A DNA stretch of 64,000 bases from Desmodus rotundus. Lineage: Eukaryota > Chordata > Mammalia > Chiroptera > Phyllostomidae. Position 1 is the first letter of the stretch; every line of letters starts with the position of its first letter. Both the position numbers and the translations under genes were made by a program. The notes under the pieces are model-generated. The model was not told where the DNA came from and did no database searches. It saw only the letters and a list, made by a program, of their open reading frames with translations. Where the stretch lies: assembly GCF_022682495.2 (NCBI RefSeq), contig NC_071389.1, positions 57,310,239 through 57,374,238 on the forward strand, written 5' to 3'. Positions 58,263 through 64,000 of the stretch are shown here, piece after piece.

Positions 58263-58597
58263 AGGGAAGCGAAGACAAGGTGCATATTTCATATAGCCTC
58301 CTGCACTAGTTAGTATTAGAGGCCTATGATCTTTATTTTAAATCATTTTGCTTTTGAAAACAATGTGTGTGTAATGTCATTAAAATGAAAACTAATGAAT
58401 AGGTGAAATGGCTACATTCCATAATTATAATAAATATGAAATAATTTTTACATTTACAGAAAGTAGACATCCTCATGTTCTCAAATCTCATATAAGAGTA
58501 TATCTTCCCTCCACTGAAATACTAAAAGATAATGTAAAAATCTTTATCTTACAGAGAATGTAATGTTTCCTGTTTAATTTACACCCACTGATCAGTT
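58263..58597. other. Unannotated AT-rich DNA
   Basis: No feature recognised. Confidence 0.45.
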
Positions 58598-58740
58598 TTT
58601 CTCTTTTTATTGACTTCATTGGGGAGATACTGGTTAACAAAATTATAAGGTTTCAAGTTCACAATCCCACAACATGACATTTCTACATCGTTTTGGGTGT
58701 TCACACCACAAGTCAAGTCCCCTTCCACCACCATGTCTGT
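58598..58740 (-). mobile_element. Older LINE-1 3' UTR fragment, antisense
   Basis: TTTTTATTGACTTCATTGGGG, GGTTAACAAAATTATAAGG and ACAAGTCAAGTCCCCTTCCACCACCATG are the same older L1 3' end as at 19.04 kb. It stops where the tRNA-like fragment begins. Confidence 0.75.
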
Positions 58741-58742
58741 GA

Positions 58743-58778
58743 ACACTGGTGGTTCAGTTGTAGAATTCTCACCTGCCC
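58743..58778 (+). pseudogene. tRNA-Gly-like 5' fragment
   Basis: CACTGGTGGTTCAGTTGTAG and AATTCTCACCTGCCC match the first 36 bases of tRNA-Gly (GCATTGGTGGTTCAGTGGTA, then GAATTCTCGCCTGCC) at about 31 positions, including box A. The match ends just past the anticodon position, and no 3' half follows. It abuts an L1 end. It could be a retrotransposed 5' tRNA half or a chance-preserved piece of a tRNA pseudogene. It is not a working tRNA gene. Confidence 0.55.
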
Positions 58779-60355
58779 TTGATCATTCTTTTCTATCAAC
58801 ACCTTTTTACTGGAACACCATGCCATCTTTCTTGCTTCTAGTTACTGGTTCAGCAGCAGTTACATTTTTTGTTATACAGTTATATTTAATATTTAATTAT
58901 TTTCAAAAAGGTGTAACTACTCTTTAACAAAAAAGATATTAATAAATTCTCAACATTCTTACATTGAAGTGTTTGTTTAAATGTACAACAAGTACCTGCT
59001 CCAAAATGCATACTAATATGAGAATATGATGATATTCATTTCAAAATAAATAAATATGGGCACTCTCATTGGAAGCAAATTTAGTATATCATTTGAAGAA
59101 TGTTCCACTTAAAATTCTGCTTTACCAAGTTGGTTGATTTAATCCTGTTTTATATTCAGATAAACCAGCTGTTATTTATTGCCTATATACTAGCTCTACC
59201 ACAAGAAAATACATTTTTTTACTTTCTTTCTGCTTGGTTTAGTCCATGGTTATTGATAACTCAGGAATGAGAATAGGTTAGTCTAAATAAAGAGCCTATA
59301 TTGAAGTAAGTTTATAAAGTATTTAATAAAGCCACAGAACATTGGCTGAGATTTTTTTTTCTGCTCACAGGTGCTGTACTTGCACACAAACTCTGACTGT
59401 GGTCATGTCATTTTCCTCCAGTGGAACAGGTGGCTAATGGGTTAGAGGCCACTTCCCCTGCAAGGACACCATTAACTTGAAGAATGAAGGCAATGAGAAA
59501 GGCAATATTGGTTTTTCCAGAAAGGTGTAGGTAGTAGCTTTTTATGCTTACCAATTTAGGTTTGAGTGGCAGAAAAACATAGTAATCCCAAGCAAATCTT
59601 TGGAGAAAACACTCATGATCAAAAGGGGTTTCTTTACGTAGAGTCTACAAATTGTATATGTAACCTTTGGTCTCATGTGCTAATAAACTGGGAAAACAAA
59701 TAAACCTATTTTATGAATTATTTTCAGGAAATAGGAGAGAAAAAGTATTGGCTGTTTCTGCTGAAAAGATTGAGTAGGCAGCAAAAGCAACAGAAGCCCA
59801 CACTGTCACTTCTAATAAACACTAAAGTTTATTTTTTTACCTTCATGAAGTCCCCCCTCTGCTCTTTACAATGAATGCTGCTATTCGAGGTGGAAAGAGG
59901 AGACTGGCATCAACCTCGTTATTCCTGGTTTGGGAGAGGCATAGACACAAATAGGGTGGATGACATGATGAAAAGACCTCTGTGTGCTAAACCAAAGCCA
60001 GATCTCCTCTATCCTAGAGAGGAATTACAACCATGATCTTAGCATCTATAAGAAAGGAATCATAAATATATAAAGAAAACAGATTTTCCCAAACTAGTCG
60101 GGCAAGAAGATTGGAAGGGTTATTGGTATCCACACTAGACCTGACCTCTTGTTTCCAGGGTGGATTGGCAAGACTGGAGCAGCCAGGAGCTGCAGAAGAT
60201 AAACAGTGAGCCCAAGTAGCAAAAATGGTTCTCTGCCTAGAATTTTTGTATAGATGAGGCCACGCCACTAACAACAATGAGGTATGCATCATATGTCAGT
60301 TATTTTCCACCTGCTTGGTAAAATCAACCTTCACTTATAGTTCACAATTCTTGTT
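58779..60355. other. Unannotated DNA
   Basis: No gene or repeat recognised in about 1.6 kb. A 92-codon minus-strand ORF at 60014-60292 has no known domain. Confidence 0.45.
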
Positions 60356-60359
60356 TACA

Positions 60360-60790
60360 GATTTAGTGAGTCAAATAGTGGCCCCCCTCATCATAGAATG
60401 TGGCCTCACTTAGATATAGGGTCTTTCCAGATGCAATTAATTAAGAGGTAATTAGTCATAACAGGTTTGCAGTGTTGGGGGGAGCTAACTCCGGTAACAG
60501 GTGGAGTGATAAGAAGACAACATACAGAGCTACACATATGAAAGCAGGCCATGTGAAAATGCAAACACAGACTAGAGTTACCCAGCTACAAGATAAAAAG
60601 TGTCAAGTATTGATGGGAGACCATCAAAGAAAGGAAAATGCAAGGAAGGATTCTCTCCTAGAGCCTTTAGAGGGGCGTGGCCCTGCCAACACCTTGATTT
60701 TGGACCTCTTGCTTACAGAACAGAGACAGTAAATTTCTGCGATTTCATATCACCAGTTTGTGAGAACATGTGATAGCAACCCCAGGAAGC
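60360..60790 (+). repeat. MLT1-type LTR (ERVL-MaLR), solo
   Basis: Landmarks in order are CAAATAGTGGCCCCCCTCATC, TCTTTCCAGATGCAATTAATTAAG, AGCAGGCCATGTGAAAATG, GATTCTCTCCTAGAGCCTTTAG, GGCCCTGCCAACACCTTGATTTTGG and ACAGAGACAGTAAATTTCTGCG. This is the order of the non-autonomous MaLR LTRs. It carries no viral genes. The 86-codon ORF inside is chance. Confidence 0.82.
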
Positions 60791-60829
60791 AAATACAGAT
60801 GTGATGTCGTGTCCTCAGAGAAGTCTTCT

Positions 60830-61052
60830 CTGTCCTGGATTTCATCTCACTACTCCACCTATCTAGAAGTTTCTTTCATGTCATTGTGTGCTCTTTTTTT
60901 CTATCACAATTTATCACAATTATCCATTTATTTGCCTTTCACTTCATAAAAGAGTAAGACTTTGAGGTAAAGGTTTTTGTCTTTTTCTATCCTTAAATCC
61001 TCAGGACTTAAGGGACAGAAAGTCTAAATAAATGCTTACAAAATGAATGGTT
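60830..61052 (+). repeat. L2 LINE 3' portion
   Basis: TTCTTTCATGTCATTGTGTGC, TAAGACTTTGAGGTAAAGGTTTTTGTC and CTAAATAAATGCTTACAAAATGAATGG follow the L2 3' end. Confidence 0.6.
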
Positions 61053-63400
61053 GACTTTCTATTATAATTTAATCATTTCCTGATTTCAGTGTTTTGTACA
61101 TATATCCTCTCAGATTAGCATTATCTTAATTAATAATATACACCATCACCTTCTGCATACACCAATAATTTATCACGTGAGGTTCTGAGAATCTATAAAC
61201 CAAGCACATATGACCCCTGACTTCAAAATGGTCTAATGCATGGATTTTTCTTTTTAATCAAAGCTTTTTGAGAGCTGAGGCAACTTGCTGTTTGGATTCA
61301 AATGGAGGTTAGATGGATTCCAAAACTTTTGCTTTTAACTGCTTGGATATCATGTCTTTCCCCAAGAAAGAGAAGGTGATCTTTTCTATGAATATTTTCC
61401 TGTTTAGAAAGGGAGTGCAAGTACTGACTGATGTATACTGACAGTGGGTTTTAAGTCTGGCTAAACTCTACCCACATGTGGTGTGTCTCACATCGTGGTG
61501 TGAGTGATAATTACCAGAAATTCTTTGGATCCACACCAAAGAGGTCTGGGTTGAAACCCAAAGATGCATCTTTTAACAGTCAGCCCAATTATTTTGATTT
61601 CAGCTATGCTTTAAAAAAAAAAGCTTCTGGAATTCTAAACACACTCCTAAAGAAACATGTGTTATTTGTTTCCACCTATGTATCTTTGTTCATACCGTTA
61701 TCATACTGTAAAATGTACTACCAATTTTCCTCTACTGATACTAAAAGATGTTCTCCAAATTCATATGTGTCTCACAGATTTTCTTAACCATTTCAACATC
61801 ACACTAATGACTATATAGCAGTTATGCAATTATTATCTTATTCTATTTACTGATTTTGCTATATTTTTGCTTCCCTACAAATGGCAGAGCAAATTTTGAT
61901 ATGCATAGTTGATACTAAATACTTTAAATAAAAGAGTGTTCAAACTAATTTTGAGAGACTAGAAGGAAATAAATTCAGGAGGCTAAATATTTCTTGCTAA
62001 TCAACTTTCCAGAAATATTTTTGTATCTACTTAGAGATACCTGTTTATAGAGATTGTTCTAACAGAATATAGGATTGTAAAGCATTAGAATTAGTATTAT
62101 GCCTGTTTCAAAATTTTTCTTGGAAAATTTAATATTCATACATAGTATTCTTTTGCCTGAGGAGGCTATTAAGCTCAAGTTATATAACTGCATGTGCTGA
62201 GTGTGATTGCAATTGCATATATATAACCAAAGACCATAGTAACAGAAGGTTTTATTAGTTTGTACTGATGTTATAAGTAAAAAAGGGAGTTCTTAAAAAA
62301 TCTTGGTGAGACTGATTTCTTTATATACAGTCTGCAGAGCAAACCATTTTTAAATAAATTACTAATAGTATAAAATGTATTGAACACAGTATCTAGACTG
62401 AATTCAGAAATACAGAGTTCATTGACAAGGAGTGGCAGGGGTGAGAAATCTCTCTAACCCAAAAGTTTATATAGTTCTCTATATATCTACCCTTCCATTA
62501 GTCAGTCTTCCTGCACCTTGATTTATTTTAAAAAATTGATTTTGCTTTTGTACTTGTAAATACAAATAATGATCTTCTTTTTCTTTCCACCCACAGCTGC
62601 AGAATCCCACATGAATTAATCTAGTGATTTATTGAAAATGAACACATTGATCTTCCTTTACCCTTCCCTTCTTGGCTCTGTAGAGGTACTCCTGGACCCT
62701 ATGGTATCTGATAGTTAAAACCCTATAGAGACTGAGCCTCGCTGGTTGAAAATAAATTGCTGCTCATTTTGGTCAAGCTCAATTGGTTTTCTGGAACAGG
62801 GCTAAGCTCCTTGTCATGACCACTCAGTTCTTGGTGGAAGGAATTGATTGATTGATCTTGCTCAGAATGTCAGAGGACCAATGCACAGAGCATAAGAGAT
62901 GAGCCACAGTGGGATTCCTGGGTTGGCTTTGTGATGGGATGTAAAACCCCCAGCAAAAAGGCAAACATGGCAGTTGTGCTAATAAGTGCCTCTGTATAGG
63001 AGCTTCTTCCATTGTAGCAGGTCATGTCACAGCAACAGCAGGTATCAGGTAAAAATAATTGCTTCTAGGTTACTTATAGAAAAAGTCAGTAAAGAAACTT
63101 CTTAAAGACCATATCCTCTTTCTTAAACACAACATACACCTGATCTTTAGCTTCTTTTTTTTAACTGCATCTATTCAATTTCATGATTGCTTGCACATTA
63201 TCCAATTATCAAACACATATAAATGAGAACATTTAAAATAAAATGGCTCACAACCAACAAACATTGTTTTCTGAAATTATGCTGACTGTTGAAGTTTTTA
63301 GATGTAAAACTTGAGTCTGAAAAAAAGCATCTTTCCCTATGGGGAGCAAGGATGTTGAAACTAAGCACCAAGGCTGACTTAATGTTTCATTTTCTCATTT
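61053..63400. other. Unannotated AT-rich DNA
   Basis: No gene is supported. The 103-codon plus-strand ORF at 61476-61787 has no recognisable domain. Confidence 0.45.
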
Positions 63401-63404
63401 ACCA

Positions 63405-63570
63405 ATTTATTGAATACCTGCCATATGAAAGACATATACTAGAACTTGGGGCCACGACAATGAATACGATAATATCCACCATCAAGAATTAGTTAGCTCT
63501 ATGCTAAAGTAGATTGAATGCAGTGTGATGAATGCTACAATATGGTTAGGGACAAGTTGGTATGGGGCAC
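63405..63570 (-). repeat. L2-type LINE fragment, antisense (tentative)
   Basis: CCAATTTATTGAATACCTGCC, GACATATACTAGAACTTGGGG and GATGAATGCTACAATATGG have the word order of the old L2-like repeat also seen at 7.5 kb. Confidence 0.45.
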
Positions 63571-63782
63571 ATAAGAAGAAAGTTTCAGTACTGTTTACCA
63601 CAGAGCATAAGCTTGTTTGAGGAGTACCTCGCAAGGACTAGGTAAGATGTCGGCAGCAAAAGTTTCTTTAAGAAAACAATGGCTTTTTCACAATCATTTA
63701 AAATTTACTCTGAAACACTCTGCCTTTACAGGACTAATTAGCCACAAACTAGGACTTTTATAAATCTAAGCATTTCATTTCA

Positions 63783-64000
63783 CCCTGGCCAGTGTGGCTC
63801 AGTTGGTTGGAACATTGTCCCATAGCTGAAAGTCTGCAGGTTTGATCCCCAGTCTGAGCATGTATGATTCTCAGTCTGAGCATGTACAGGAGGCCACTGA
63901 CGATACTTCTCTCTCTCATGAAGTCGCTCTCTTCCCTTCTTTCTCTCCTCTTCTGTCTGGAAACACCGAAAAAATGTCCTCAGGTGAGCATTAAAAAAAA
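63783..64000 (+). mobile_element. VES-type SINE (bat), runs to the window end
   Basis: CCCTGGCCAGTGTGGCTCAG head with box A, box B GGTTTGATCCCC, a TC-rich section and an A-run at the last bases. The 15-mer CAGTCTGAGCATGTA occurs twice (63850-63864 and 63872-63886), an internal 22-bp duplication not seen in the other copies here. The tail may continue beyond the window. Confidence 0.88.

Noticed and set aside
1..64000. Host gene exons, CRISPR arrays, integrated phage or bacterial operons
   Set aside because: No exon with a conserved frame and splice sites, no regularly spaced repeats and no dense same-strand genes were seen. Composition and repeats are those of a mammalian nuclear genome.

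Overview
The window looks like an intergenic or large-intron stretch of a bat nuclear genome. The main evidence is a set of eight tRNA-derived SINEs of the VES type, each with a CCCTGGC(T/C)-like head, a GTGGCTCAGT box A, a TC-rich middle and an AAATAAATAAAT tail. They occur alongside LINE-1 copies whose 3' ends match the chiropteran type (G-rich 3' UTR, then AACAACTGTA..GAATAACAATAAAA). VES SINEs point to Yangochiroptera. I recognise no Helitron, which would be slightly unusual for a vespertilionid, but 64 kb is too little to exclude that family. I see no bona fide host protein-coding exon, no functional RNA gene, no CRISPR array and no prokaryotic gene. The DNA is AT-rich with many stop codons, and short ORFs are mostly chance or repeat-derived.

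Layout. 1-8 kb: AT-rich DNA with a hAT-Charlie MITE, an L1 3' end and old L2/MIR relics. 8.0-11.1 kb: a 3.1 kb LINE-1 whose 5' half is inverted, bounded by a 13-bp target-site duplication (twin priming). 12.5-13.1 kb: an internally deleted mariner inside an older MIR. 14-33 kb: a low-density region with one VES SINE at 14.4 kb, two L1 3' ends, an older antisense L1 and further SINEs. 33.8-36.2 kb: a mariner-like MITE and a second deleted mariner. 37.4-39.7 kb: a VES SINE, then a half-L1 (HAL1-type) element with an uninterrupted 267-codon ORF1, no ORF2 and a perfect 16-bp TSD. 41.3-42.1 kb: a Tigger-type DNA transposon split by an L1 3' fragment. 43.5-51.9 kb: a near full-length, decayed antisense L1 interrupted at the start of ORF2 by a complete EEF1A1 processed pseudogene. 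52.8-55.3 kb: a second, older HAL1-type element. 56-64 kb: an alternating purine/pyrimidine tract, SINEs, an L1 3' end, MIR, a tRNA-Gly-like fragment, an MLT1-type LTR, L2, and a VES SINE running off the end.

The genes do not form a pathway. The useful biology is the retrotransposition record: L1 machinery explains the SINEs, the EEF1A1 retrocopy, the twin-primed L1 and the ORF2-less HAL1 elements. The nested insertions give relative ages: MIR before mariner, Tigger before L1, L1 before EEF1A1 retrocopy. I found no convincing new biological system. The most distinctive item is the HAL1 pair, above all the copy with an open ORF1. Repeat family names come from remembered consensus patterns and were not checked by a search.
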